Below, piece by piece: positions 23,395 to 32,046 of a DNA stretch of 54,467 bases (within the stretch, counting starts at the first letter, position 1; the number at the start of each line of letters is the position of its first letter). Origin of the DNA: Bacillota bacterium (GTDB taxonomy: Bacteria > Bacillota > Clostridia > Christensenellales > SZUA-584). The position numbers and the translations under genes were made by a program. The notes below the pieces were generated by a model that was not told the DNA's origin, ran no database searches, and saw nothing but the letters and a program-made list of their open reading frames with translations. The DNA lies in NCBI GenBank assembly GCA_023408075.1, contig JAEYKW010000013.1:1-54467 (forward strand). The letters run 5' to 3'.

Positions 23395-24933
23395 TTAAGG
23401 TTGTGATAACGCTTCTTTAAGGATTTCATTCACATTACGCCTTACTGTACCAGCTTGACGTACCCCAGCATCACGTGCAAGAACCTCAGCTACAGCAATA
23501 GCTGCAGCAACACGCAATAGAGCTTCAATATCTTCAGTATTGTTTTGAGCAAATCGTATCATAAAAGGGTGTACCAAGGACACCCTGATTTTTATAACAC
23601 GTGGAGTTGTATGGCATTCAGCAGTATCGCTCACTACTAACCAATCACTTTCGGATGGGTCATCGGTCAATTCGACACTAATAGACCATTGTTTGTCGCG
23701 TACTCGAATATCAAACTGTCTTCCTGCAATCGTTGAACTGCAATTATTAATTTCCTCTGGAGTAGAAACAGGTTCTTCCTCTTCTAACATAGAAATTGTT
23801 TCAGGCAGTTTGGCTTCCATTGTTTGAGTCGTATTTACCACCGCCTGTTGAGCAACATTTGTTATTTGAGCCCGAGTTATACGGGCTCTATATCCCTCAG
23901 CTTGTTTTAACAGAGGTAACTCGTCACTATTTAAATGCTCTCGTAGTAAGCCGAGGAATGGTTCCTCGTTTTCATCCCAGCGGAAACCATCTTTAGTATG
24001 GCTTACTTCAAATCCTTCAAGGTGAAGTTCGCCAAAAAGCCGCTGGTATCGGTAACTATTTGAACTTCCAAAAATTTGAGAAGGTCGATACCCTTCATCA
24101 CCACTTCCTTGAATTACGCGACCGCGGCGAAATAGTGCAAATCCTGCTTTACTAGTACTTGCAGTCTCAAGGAGGGCAGCAAAACCATGTACAGAAAGTC
24201 CATTACCAAAATCGAATTGAATTGTTTTTTTCCATTCCAATGTCTGGCCATTCTCATCTCTATAAAAAGGAGTTTTTAAAATCTGTGGTTCTTCGTAACG
24301 TAGAGGGTCTCCGTTAAAACTCAGATCTAATATACCATTTCGAATAAAATCCCGGTAAATGTCAGTTAGATGTTCTTTAAGCTTGGTTACTGTTCGTCCA
24401 ACAGGAACATGGAATATGTCATTTAGTATGACTTCAGTATAATGACTTTGAGGATTTTCACTAATTTCTTGAATCTGTAATTCTTCTATATCGTCATTTA
24501 TTATATTTTCTATATCAAAATTAACTATTCTTGTAACCGGTTCTCCTAGAGCTGATGTTCTCACGCTCCAACAAGGAGCAAACCAACAAGCAGCACTTTT
24601 CATTCCCATTCCAAATTCCGCTAAGCCTGTACGGTCTGGCGGAATTTCAGCTGGTCGAAATGCACGTCTATACTCAGTTTCAAAAATACCCGCCGCATTA
24701 TCTCTAATAGTTATACGAGCAGGAAAAGTCGTATCAATGTCAATCCTTACGTTTAGTTTTGTATCTTTACCGTGTAATTGTTGTAATTCCCGTCCATGCC
24801 TCAAAAAACTCCCTACTGAATTATCGACAAACTCACCAAGAGCATACCACGGTTTATAATTTAAGTGTCTTAATACCGCTAAAACACTTATTCCAGGTCT
24901 TATATCAACTGATTGTACAGGCAATATCTTCAC
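23395..24933 (-). CDS. MORC/MutL-like GHKL ATPase, defence island (512 aa)
   Basis: N-terminal GHKL ATP-binding fold. The N box is YALGEFVDNSVGS (Glu34, Asn38), motif II ITIRDNAAGIF (Asp78) and the lid glycines FGMGMKSAACW (108-117). A second S5-like domain follows (~200-350: FRNGILDLSFNG, GFALFRRGRVIQGS, SNSYRYQRLFGELHLEG), as in MORC and MutL-type proteins. The C-terminal ~150 residues are unassigned. The start appears to be GTG at 24933, overlapping the methyltransferase 3-prime end by 29 bases; the ribosome site is weak, consistent with coupling. Likely an ATP-dependent clamp working with the Z1 ATPase on DNA (inference from family and operon). Confidence 0.87.
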   Translation of the reverse strand: MKILPVQSVDIRPGISVLAVLRHLNYKPWYALGEFVDNSVGSFLRHGRELQQLHGKDTKLNVRIDIDTTFPARITIRDNAAGIFETEYRRAFRPAEIPPDRTGLAEFGMGMKSAACWFAPCWSVRTSALGEPVTRIVNFDIENIINDDIEELQIQEISENPQSHYTEVILNDIFHVPVGRTVTKLKEHLTDIYRDFIRNGILDLSFNGDPLRYEEPQILKTPFYRDENGQTLEWKKTIQFDFGNGLSVHGFAALLETASTSKAGFALFRRGRVIQGSGDEGYRPSQIFGSSNSYRYQRLFGELHLEGFEVSHTKDGFRWDENEEPFLGLLREHLNSDELPLLKQAEGYRARITRAQITNVAQQAVVNTTQTMEAKLPETISMLEEEEPVSTPEEINNCSSTIAGRQFDIRVRDKQWSISVELTDDPSESDWLVVSDTAECHTTPRVIKIRVSLVHPFMIRFAQNNTEDIEALLRVAAAIAVAEVLARDAGVRQAGTVRRNVNEILKEALSQP

Positions 24934-26329
24934 CCCAATCTGTAAGTTTATTTGTATTACAATCAGTCTTAATCAGGTTTGTATTCATATAGGAAGTACT
25001 CTGGCTGGAATTGTTTATTTCACACAATAGAAGTTGCCGAGCTATTTGTTTCACTACGTCAACATTAACAGCATTACCAAGAGCTTTATAGGCTGAAGTC
25101 TGGGTTGAAGGCAATTGTTTAAGGTTGCCCATACTTTGAAGCAGACTGCATTCCCGTATAGTTAAATAACGTCTTTCCCAAGCAATGATAGGCACTTGGC
25201 TGACTGTCATTGCAACAAGAGAAGGCGCAGTATTTGGACGTTTTACACGAATACCAGACGCTCTAAACTGTATCAAATAACGCCAAATCTCACGTATTTC
25301 CCCTTTGCAATTCCACTCAAGTTTTTGAAAACTGGAGGCGAATGAATTAATAGAAGGGAGCCATTTATCTATCCAAGCTTTATGTTTCAAGTATAATTGA
25401 CGATTTTGCCTAATAAAATCAACTTTCCATTTTGGAAAGATATTTTCCGCACTCCTCGCGTAAGATGGAAGTGAGTTGAGAACATCTTTTTCTGAAAGCC
25501 CTCTTAAAGGTTTGCCAAGACTTCCTTTATATTCACTTAGATTAGTTAGTCCCACGTGAAAGGGCGTTTCATTTTCATATGGATAGGTTGCACCAAACTC
25601 CATGGCCCATATTGGGAAAGATGGGAGTTGCTCCTCTTTTGGAAAAAGGCTAAGGAATTCCTGCCAAACTTCAAGGTGCTTAATAGATTCTACAGTTAGT
25701 TTCTTTGCTTCAGACGGTTCTTTATCCAATATTGAACTAAGAAAAACTAGTTGCTTATCTTCATCGGGCCAAGAAAATCCTTCAAGACCACCTCGATGTC
25801 CTACTATGAATACTCTATTTCTTACTTGAGGTATCCCAAATTGATGAGGTGATAGTAATTTTGCCTGAGTACAATATCCAGCATGTGTTAGCTCCTTTTG
25901 GATTGTTGCCCATGTATTGCCCTTATTATGTTTAATGAGATTCGGAACATTTTCTAGTATTAGATATTCAGGCTTATGCAAACGCAGGATTTGGATAACA
26001 TAGTCAAACAAATTGCCGCTCTGAGGGCACAGAAAACCTTGCTGGTCACCTGCTTTAGAGAATGGTTGACATGGGAAGCCAGCACAAAGAATATCATGTG
26101 GGGGGATGGTTGATAATTTCAAAGATTTTATATCACTGTATGGTTTTATTCCGAAGTTCGACTCATATAGTTCTGCCAACTCTTCGTTTATTTCACAAGC
26201 GAAAACACATTCATGTCCAAGGTTGGTAAGCGCCAGATTAAACCCCCCAAGACCAGCAAAAAGGTCTATGAATTTAAGGTGTTTTAAGCTTTTTTTACTT
26301 ATATTTTTCAATATTACGTTGCTCCCCAT
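24905..26329 (-). CDS. DNA (cytosine-5) methyltransferase, defence island (474 aa)
   Basis: Complete C5-cytosine methyltransferase. Motif I is KFIDLFAGLGGFNLAL (SAM binding), motif IV DILCAGFPCQPFSKAG with nucleophile Cys87, motif VI LILENVPNL, motif VIII PQVRNRVFIVG, then a long target-recognition region (~200-400), motif IX RYLTIRECSLLQSM and motif X YKALGNAVNVDVV. It presumably marks the host genome so that the MORC/Z1 partners spare self DNA (inference). The specificity cannot be read. The ATG at 26329 has no good ribosome site; a TTG at about residue 6 after GGGGAG is an alternative. First gene of the AT-rich operon. Confidence 0.95.
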   Translation of the reverse strand: MGSNVILKNISKKSLKHLKFIDLFAGLGGFNLALTNLGHECVFACEINEELAELYESNFGIKPYSDIKSLKLSTIPPHDILCAGFPCQPFSKAGDQQGFLCPQSGNLFDYVIQILRLHKPEYLILENVPNLIKHNKGNTWATIQKELTHAGYCTQAKLLSPHQFGIPQVRNRVFIVGHRGGLEGFSWPDEDKQLVFLSSILDKEPSEAKKLTVESIKHLEVWQEFLSLFPKEEQLPSFPIWAMEFGATYPYENETPFHVGLTNLSEYKGSLGKPLRGLSEKDVLNSLPSYARSAENIFPKWKVDFIRQNRQLYLKHKAWIDKWLPSINSFASSFQKLEWNCKGEIREIWRYLIQFRASGIRVKRPNTAPSLVAMTVSQVPIIAWERRYLTIRECSLLQSMGNLKQLPSTQTSAYKALGNAVNVDVVKQIARQLLLCEINNSSQSTSYMNTNLIKTDCNTNKLTDWGEDIACTIS

Positions 26330-26791
26330 AATGCATATAAGTTTTATTTAACACGTTTTTTTATATTCTGTGCATAATTTATAGCCTATAATTAACGGTA
26401 TATGCCATCAATAACATGCAGAATATTTCATAATTAAATTTCAAACATAAAAACATTTGTATTATATCATAATCTGTAATAATCTTCAATCATTCGCGCT
26501 TTTTCCCTATCTCTCTCCCACAGCAAATAAAGCCCGATGCTTTCCCCGTTCCATGCTCCAACTTTCATGTCGCTTCACCATAAAAGCACAACTGACGGCC
26601 CCCAATCCTGCTTTCTCCCGCAGCCAGCCAGTGACCGCGCGAAAACGCATTGGATGTAATTCATCATGACTACGAAATATGTCGTATTGGTTATATATCA
26701 ACATTCATATGTGCGGCATATGATACTACATAGGGTTCACAGCATCAGCGGCGATGCATTCGCTGCTTGGATAACGACAGGAGGAACAAAC
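26330..26791. other. Gene-free stretch at the island edge
   Basis: About 460 bases. The first ~150 are very AT-rich and must carry the methyltransferase promoter on the minus strand; no consensus stands out. From about 26510 the composition returns to that of the flanking genome, marking the island boundary. A 65-codon minus frame (26507-26704) lacks a ribosome site and any recognised pattern. Confidence 0.5.
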
Positions 26792-27550
26792 ATGGAAGCG
26801 GTGATACTTTGCGGCGGAAAGGGCATGAGAATGGGCAAGGGAATAGGCAATGTGCCCAAAGCCCTTCTGGATATTAACGGAGATCCGATCATTTGGCATA
26901 TTATGAATCTGTTCAGCAAATACGGCATACGTGATTTCATACTGCCGCTGGGTTATAAAGGAGAAGAAATCAGAAAATACTTCAACGATTATTATGTGAA
27001 TCATCTAAACTACAAGCTCAGTTTAAGTGATAACCATATCGAATTTCTCGATGAATTCGAACAAAACTGGAATATCACGTTTGCAGATACCGGCATAGAA
27101 ACTCAAACGGCCGCCCGCTTAAAAATGGTCGAGAAATACGTAACCGGCGATACATTTTTATTGACCTATGGCGACGGGCTCGGCGATATCCGCCTCGACA
27201 AGCTGCTTGAGTACCACAAACAGATGGATAGGCTGGCCACAGTCACCGGTGTCGATTATAGAAGTCAATATGGGATTCTCACCGTAAAAAGCGGCGTCGC
27301 TACGGCATTCAAAGAAAAGCCGGTGCTCAACCTGATCGTGAATGCGGGGTATTTCGTGTTCAATAAATCGGTCTTCCAATACCTCACCGACGACAAAAAA
27401 GCGTCACTCGAGTCCACGCTTTTAAAAAAGCTCACAGCCATCGATGAGCTGGCTGTTTACAAGCACGACGGTTATTGGATCGGCATTGACACCTATAAGG
27501 ATCTGGTGAGCGCGCAGCACAACACCCACCGGTTTTTACCGGATCATTAA
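26792..27550 (+). CDS. Sugar-1-phosphate nucleotidyltransferase, RfbF-like (252 aa)
   Basis: Activates a sugar phosphate to a nucleotide sugar. It begins MEAVILCGGKGMRMGKGIG, a variant of the usual GGxGTRL loop. Then PKALLDINGDPIIWHIMNLFSKYGIRDFILPLGYKGEEIRKYF closely follows the pattern of glucose-1-phosphate cytidylyltransferases. YGDGLGDI holds the metal-binding Asp pair, and VNAGYFVFNKSVF is the second family motif. The ATG at 26792 has AGGAGG nine bases upstream; the longer frame is upstream noise. The CDP-glucose 4,6-dehydratase downstream makes CDP-glucose the expected product. First gene of the glycan cluster. Confidence 0.88.
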   Translation: MEAVILCGGKGMRMGKGIGNVPKALLDINGDPIIWHIMNLFSKYGIRDFILPLGYKGEEIRKYFNDYYVNHLNYKLSLSDNHIEFLDEFEQNWNITFADTGIETQTAARLKMVEKYVTGDTFLLTYGDGLGDIRLDKLLEYHKQMDRLATVTGVDYRSQYGILTVKSGVATAFKEKPVLNLIVNAGYFVFNKSVFQYLTDDKKASLESTLLKKLTAIDELAVYKHDGYWIGIDTYKDLVSAQHNTHRFLPDH

Positions 27551-27654
27551 TCCCAATAGCGGCCGTTTTAAATAAAGCGCCGCTTCATACATATAACACA
27601 TAAGACATACCCGCAGCTACATAAAAAATTGAAAGGCATTGTTTGGTGACTGCA

Positions 27655-30003
27655 ATGAACTTAAAAATGTTGCCTGCGGATTTGTTTGTTATGAAAACGC
27701 CGGAGCAGCCGGCCTCTGACAGCATGCAAACCTCTTTCGACGGCGTCAATACCAACCTGACGGCTCAGCCACAAAACACCGGTGCATCCTGGGAATCGCA
27801 GTGGACTCCCCCGGCACCCGAGCCTCCTGTATTTACAGCGCCCGTCCCTCCTGAGCCTCCTCAATATATAGCGCCTGAACCTCCTCAGCCTGCTGTGTTT
27901 CAGGCGGCGGCTGCTCAGCCCCCGGCGGTCAGCACTGTCGTGCATCATCCGATATCTCCGCTGGCTGCTATTCTCGCTTCGCCTGCCCGGCTGAAAGTAA
28001 AGCCGCGTATGCACGAGGCAGCCGTCAGTGCATCTCTTACGAGGGCTGCCTCGAATCAAGGCGTACAGACACCGGTACATGTACAAAGTGCACGGTATTA
28101 TTTATGTACCGTGACCGATAAATCATACCTTCCCAAGGTGATCGCGCAATACCGATCGCTGGAGAGAACCATGTCCGACTTTGAGATATCCGTATGCTGT
28201 ACGGATGACGCGTCCTATATGGCGCTTTCGGCGCTCAGGCTGCCGCGGTGCACACCTGTTTCGCTCGGCCAGCTTGGCCAAAGCGAGCTTTATACGCTTC
28301 AGCGCGAGCGCAAGGCCAACGAGTTCAGCTGGACGCTGAAAAGCTATCTGATGCTGTATCTGTTACAGGCCCGCGGCCTCCCCCATGTGCTGTACTGCGA
28401 CGGCGATATCGGCTTTACGGGAAACCTTGCCCCGCTGTATGAGGATTGGGGCGGCAGCTCCATTTATCTGTGCACGCAGCGCGATGTGGACTGGGTGGAA
28501 CAAAAGTACGGCAAGTATCAGGCGGGCGTACTTGGGGTAATGAACAACGACACCGGCATCAGAATGCTGCAATGGTGGCGGGATAAATGCCGCGAATGGT
28601 GCTTTGCCTACGAGGATAACGGACGCCTTGGCGACCAGAAATACCTCGACGAGGTGCCGAACCTGTTCGGCGATGTCAAAATCTCGTGGAACAGAGGCAT
28701 CGACGCGGCACCGTGGAACATCGTATACAACAACAATTACACTATTGCGGCTGATAACGGCCGCATCACGATCGACGGCCAACCGCTTGTCGCTTACCAC
28801 TATGCGTGCATTGAAATCTATGACGAGCAGCACTTTGATTTGTGGCACCTTGGCAATATCACGCTTCAGCCGCTTGTGCGCAATTTCATCTATGTGCCGT
28901 ATCTCAAAATGCTGCGCGAAGCGATAGCTTCCGTGAAAGCCCTGATTCCCGGCTACAGGCTGAACGAACAAGCGAAGAGCTTTGAGGAAGCCAAGACGCC
29001 GTTTATATACTCGGAAAGAAACCTGCAGCTGCTCGCATGGAACAATGAATACGCGTTTTGTACGGTCACCAGCCGGACGTATGCCGCGAAAACGCTCGCT
29101 TTATATAGCTCAATACGCCGGTATCTCAGCAATTTCCATCTTTGGATCTGCTGTGCGGATGATACGTCCCACGCCATACTGTCGCGCTTTGCGCTGGAAA
29201 ACACGACGCTGCTGCACGTCCGCGATGTGGAAACGCCGGAAATACTCGCAACGCGTCCGAGCAAAACCGTTGCGGAATACTGCTGGACGTTAAAGCCCGC
29301 GCTTTGCAGCTATGTGCTCGCACACTTTAACGTGAACCGCCTGCTGTACTGCGATTCGGATATCTATTTCTTCTCCCATCCGGGCCCGATTCACGAGCTC
29401 TGGAACAATTACGCCACGCTGCTCAACCGTCAGCTCGGAACACCCGCGCTGGAAAACAAGTACGGCATGTATCAGGCGGGCATGGTCGGCTTCAGCAAGG
29501 CCACCGAATCGATAGAGATACTGCACTGGTGGCTGAGCCGGTGCACCGAATGGTGCTACGACAACCACGGCGACCCGGACCGCTGGGGCGATCAGAAATA
29601 TCTGCAAAGAATCCCCAATCTGTTCGAATCCATCCGTGTGAACGACCGGTACGGTCTGGTGGCGGCGCCGTGGAATATCGTGATGAACAACATTCACGGG
29701 CTGCAGGTCAGCCGGGCGGGCAACGACGTGTATCTGGGCAGCGAAAAATTGGTGGCTTACCACTTCGGCAGCATCAGCATGCTCGGCGAAAACACATTCG
29801 ACCTGTGGAAGCTTGAGCCGCTCAATTTTGACCCGCGCGTTATTGAGCACATCTACACGCCATACCTTAAGCATTTGAGCGCCATCTGCGAGGCCATCGC
29901 CGCCAAGGGAATCAGCCCATCCGTGCTGTATGCGGAGGCGCAGCAGGCGCAGAACCCATTTACTCTGAGCGCACCCAGGGAGGCAGCCTATGCCGGACTC
30001 TGA
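27655..30003 (+). CDS. Tandem two-domain glycosyltransferase with Pro-rich N-terminus (782 aa)
   Basis: Two homologous GT-A-like domains in one chain. Each has a DxD metal motif (YCDGDIGF near residue 250, YCDSDIYFF near 568) and the same ordered signatures: KYG-YQAG, GDQKYL followed by PNLF, AAPWNIV and LVAYH. Domain A covers ~147-425, domain B ~465-760. The first ~95 residues are Pro/Ala/Gln-rich with repeated PEPPQ units and no membrane helix. Start is uncertain: ATG 27655, GTG 27646 or TTG 27643, with AAAGG near 27632. The fold resembles GT8-like transferases but the family is not certain. The next start lies inside its 3-prime end. It probably transfers the 6-deoxyhexose made by its neighbours. 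Confidence 0.8.
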   Translation: MNLKMLPADLFVMKTPEQPASDSMQTSFDGVNTNLTAQPQNTGASWESQWTPPAPEPPVFTAPVPPEPPQYIAPEPPQPAVFQAAAAQPPAVSTVVHHPISPLAAILASPARLKVKPRMHEAAVSASLTRAASNQGVQTPVHVQSARYYLCTVTDKSYLPKVIAQYRSLERTMSDFEISVCCTDDASYMALSALRLPRCTPVSLGQLGQSELYTLQRERKANEFSWTLKSYLMLYLLQARGLPHVLYCDGDIGFTGNLAPLYEDWGGSSIYLCTQRDVDWVEQKYGKYQAGVLGVMNNDTGIRMLQWWRDKCREWCFAYEDNGRLGDQKYLDEVPNLFGDVKISWNRGIDAAPWNIVYNNNYTIAADNGRITIDGQPLVAYHYACIEIYDEQHFDLWHLGNITLQPLVRNFIYVPYLKMLREAIASVKALIPGYRLNEQAKSFEEAKTPFIYSERNLQLLAWNNEYAFCTVTSRTYAAKTLALYSSIRRYLSNFHLWICCADDTSHAILSRFALENTTLLHVRDVETPEILATRPSKTVAEYCWTLKPALCSYVLAHFNVNRLLYCDSDIYFFSHPGPIHELWNNYATLLNRQLGTPALENKYGMYQAGMVGFSKATESIEILHWWLSRCTEWCYDNHGDPDRWGDQKYLQRIPNLFESIRVNDRYGLVAAPWNIVMNNIHGLQVSRAGNDVYLGSEKLVAYHFGSISMLGENTFDLWKLEPLNFDPRVIEHIYTPYLKHLSAICEAIAAKGISPSVLYAEAQQAQNPFTLSAPREAAYAGL

Positions 30004-30949
30004 TTCGCTGACAGGGAAACATCTGCTTGTGACGGGCGGCGCAGGATTCATCGGCTCGCACCTGGTCCGCCGCCTTACCGACGCGCATGCGGATGTCACT
30101 GTGCTGACAAAAGCAGGCGTCCCGCTCTGGCGGCTGGCTCAAACCGGCTGCTGCTGCCGCATAGCAGCAGCCGATATCACCGATGAACAAGCGGTGGCGC
30201 GCCTATTCAAGGATTCTCCGCCCGACGGCGTGTTCCACTTCGCGGCTTACGGCGTGGACAGCGCGGATCAGGATATCACCCAGGCCGTCAGCGTGAACGT
30301 GGGCGGTACGGTGAATATTCTCAAGGCAATGAAAAGCTGTGGATGCCCGCGTGCCGTTATGATGGGAAGCGGCGCGGAATACGGCAACCATGACGGGCCG
30401 ATGGATGAAAACACGCCGCTGCATCCCGGGGATGCCTATGCAAGCACCAAGGCTGCCGCCACGCTGATCGCCCATCAATATGCGGCAAGCGCCGGCATCG
30501 GCGTCGTCACGCTGCGCCCGTTTGGCGTATACGGCGAAGCCGAGCCGCGCCACAAGATCATCTGCCACGCGATACTCTCCATGCTGCGCGGCGAGCCGCT
30601 CGATTTAACGCCGTGCACACAGTGCCGCGATTACTGCTACGTGGGCGACATTGTGGATGCGGCGTTGTCCGCATACCAAAACGAATCGCTCAAAAACGCC
30701 GTTTTCAACCTCGGCACCGGATGCGCGCGGCCCCTGCGCGACTATATCGAGCAGATTCGCACGGTTATTCAGCCGAGCAGCGCGGTTAACTTCGGCGCGC
30801 TGCCGTTCCGCGCGCATGAGCTTTGGTCTCCCATGCCCGATGTGCACCTTGCAGCCGAGCAGCTCCATTGGCACAGTGCGCACAGCCTGGAGGAAGGGCT
30901 GCAAAAAACGGTCAACTGGTTCCGAGAAAACGGGAAGTATTATGAGTAA
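29990..30949 (+). CDS. NAD-dependent sugar epimerase/reductase, extended SDR (319 aa)
   Basis: Rossmann-fold nucleotide-sugar enzyme. The cofactor loop is VTGGAGFIGSHLVRRL (residues ~14-29), the acidic loop AADITDEQAV, the catalytic Ser is in MMGSGAEYGN and the Tyr-x-x-x-Lys is YASTK (~151-155), followed by LRPFGVYGEAEP. In this cluster it most likely reduces or epimerises the 4-keto-6-deoxy sugar produced by the dehydratase downstream (inference); CDP-abequose, CDP-paratose and related synthases look similar, so the stereochemistry is open. GGGAGG lies six bases before the ATG, which overlaps the glycosyltransferase gene by 14 bases. Confidence 0.88.
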   Translation: MPDSDSLTGKHLLVTGGAGFIGSHLVRRLTDAHADVTVLTKAGVPLWRLAQTGCCCRIAAADITDEQAVARLFKDSPPDGVFHFAAYGVDSADQDITQAVSVNVGGTVNILKAMKSCGCPRAVMMGSGAEYGNHDGPMDENTPLHPGDAYASTKAAATLIAHQYAASAGIGVVTLRPFGVYGEAEPRHKIICHAILSMLRGEPLDLTPCTQCRDYCYVGDIVDAALSAYQNESLKNAVFNLGTGCARPLRDYIEQIRTVIQPSSAVNFGALPFRAHELWSPMPDVHLAAEQLHWHSAHSLEEGLQKTVNWFRENGKYYE

Positions 30950-30969
30950 AACATTGAAGGAGTGACAGC

Positions 30970-32046
30970 ATGGAACGGTTAATCAACAGAAAGAACATAT
31001 TGGTGACAGGCCATACAGGGTTCAAAGGCTCATGGCTGTGCCTTTGGCTTTGTACGCTGGGCGCCAATGTGACGGGCTACAGCCTTGATAACGCGGATCC
31101 CCACAGCAACTTCTTACTGTCCGGTTTAAACAAGTGCATCAAGCATATCGTGGGAGATATCCGTGATGCCGACAGCCTCAAAAAGGCGTTTCAAGCAGCA
31201 AAGCCCGACGCCGTTGTGCATCTTGCCGCGCAGCCCATTGTGCGGCACGCTCTTGCCGACCCGCGTTACACCTACGACGTCAACGTGATGGGCACGCTCA
31301 ATGTGCTTGAGGAGATCAAGGCTTGCAGCAGCTGTCTCGGCGGCGTGCTGATCACCAGCGACAAATGCTACGATAATCAGGAATGGGTATGGGGCTACCG
31401 CGAAAACGACCGTATCGGCGGCCATGATATTTACTCATCGAGCAAGGGATGCGACGAATTGCTCATCGCCGCTTACCGCCATTCGTACCCCGCTCATTTC
31501 GGTTCGAGTGGGAAAATGCTGCTCTCCGCGCGTGCGGGCAATGTGGTGGGCGGCGGCGACTGGGGCGCTTACCGCCTGGTGCCGGACTGCATACGCTCGC
31601 TGAAAGCAGGCGAGACCATCGTGCTGCGCAGCCCGCGGTCCGTCAGGCCCTGGCAGCATGTGCTCGAACCGCTGTCGGGATATATCACGCTGCTCGAAAA
31701 GGTGCTCGGAGAAGACCACCGTTTCGAGGGCGGCTGGAACTTCGGGCCCGATGCCGCCGGCATCATCACCGTGGAACAGCTCGTGAGCAAGATCATAGGC
31801 GAATGGGGAAGCGGCAGCTATACCTGCGATGATGCGGGAAGCATGCCCGAAGCCAATCTTTTGAACCTCGATGCGAGCAAAGCGCGGTATATGCTGCACT
31901 GGTCGCCCGTTTGGGATATCGATAAGACGGTTGCCAAAACCGTGGAATGGTATAAGCAAAGCGAAGACAGTGATGCCGCCGCACTGTGTGCAAATCAGAT
32001 CAGTGAATACACCAAAGGAATGAACAAAATGTTACTCGAGTCCTAG
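30970..32046 (+). CDS. rfbG: CDP-glucose 4,6-dehydratase (358 aa)
   Basis: Converts CDP-glucose to CDP-4-keto-6-deoxyglucose. Diagnostic stretches for RfbG rather than RmlB: ILVTGHTGFKGSWLCLWL, HLAAQPIVRHALADPRYTYDVNVMGT-type region, TSDKCYDNQEWVWGYREND, the YSSSKGCDE active site (Tyr-x-x-x-Lys), ARAGNVVGGGDWG and RSVRPWQHVLEPLSGY. The length is usual for the family. AAGGAG precedes the ATG. The last 15 bases overlap the end of the convergent kinase gene. No RfbH-type dehydrase is present, so the pathway should stop at a 6-deoxyhexose rather than a 3,6-dideoxyhexose (inference). Confidence 0.94.
   Translation: MERLINRKNILVTGHTGFKGSWLCLWLCTLGANVTGYSLDNADPHSNFLLSGLNKCIKHIVGDIRDADSLKKAFQAAKPDAVVHLAAQPIVRHALADPRYTYDVNVMGTLNVLEEIKACSSCLGGVLITSDKCYDNQEWVWGYRENDRIGGHDIYSSSKGCDELLIAAYRHSYPAHFGSSGKMLLSARAGNVVGGGDWGAYRLVPDCIRSLKAGETIVLRSPRSVRPWQHVLEPLSGYITLLEKVLGEDHRFEGGWNFGPDAAGIITVEQLVSKIIGEWGSGSYTCDDAGSMPEANLLNLDASKARYMLHWSPVWDIDKTVAKTVEWYKQSEDSDAAALCANQISEYTKGMNKMLLES

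Noticed and set aside
26507..26704. A 65-codon minus frame upstream of the methyltransferase, considered as a control (C) protein
   Set aside because: No helix-turn-helix pattern, no ribosome site and composition unlike the island; more likely the flanking chromosome.
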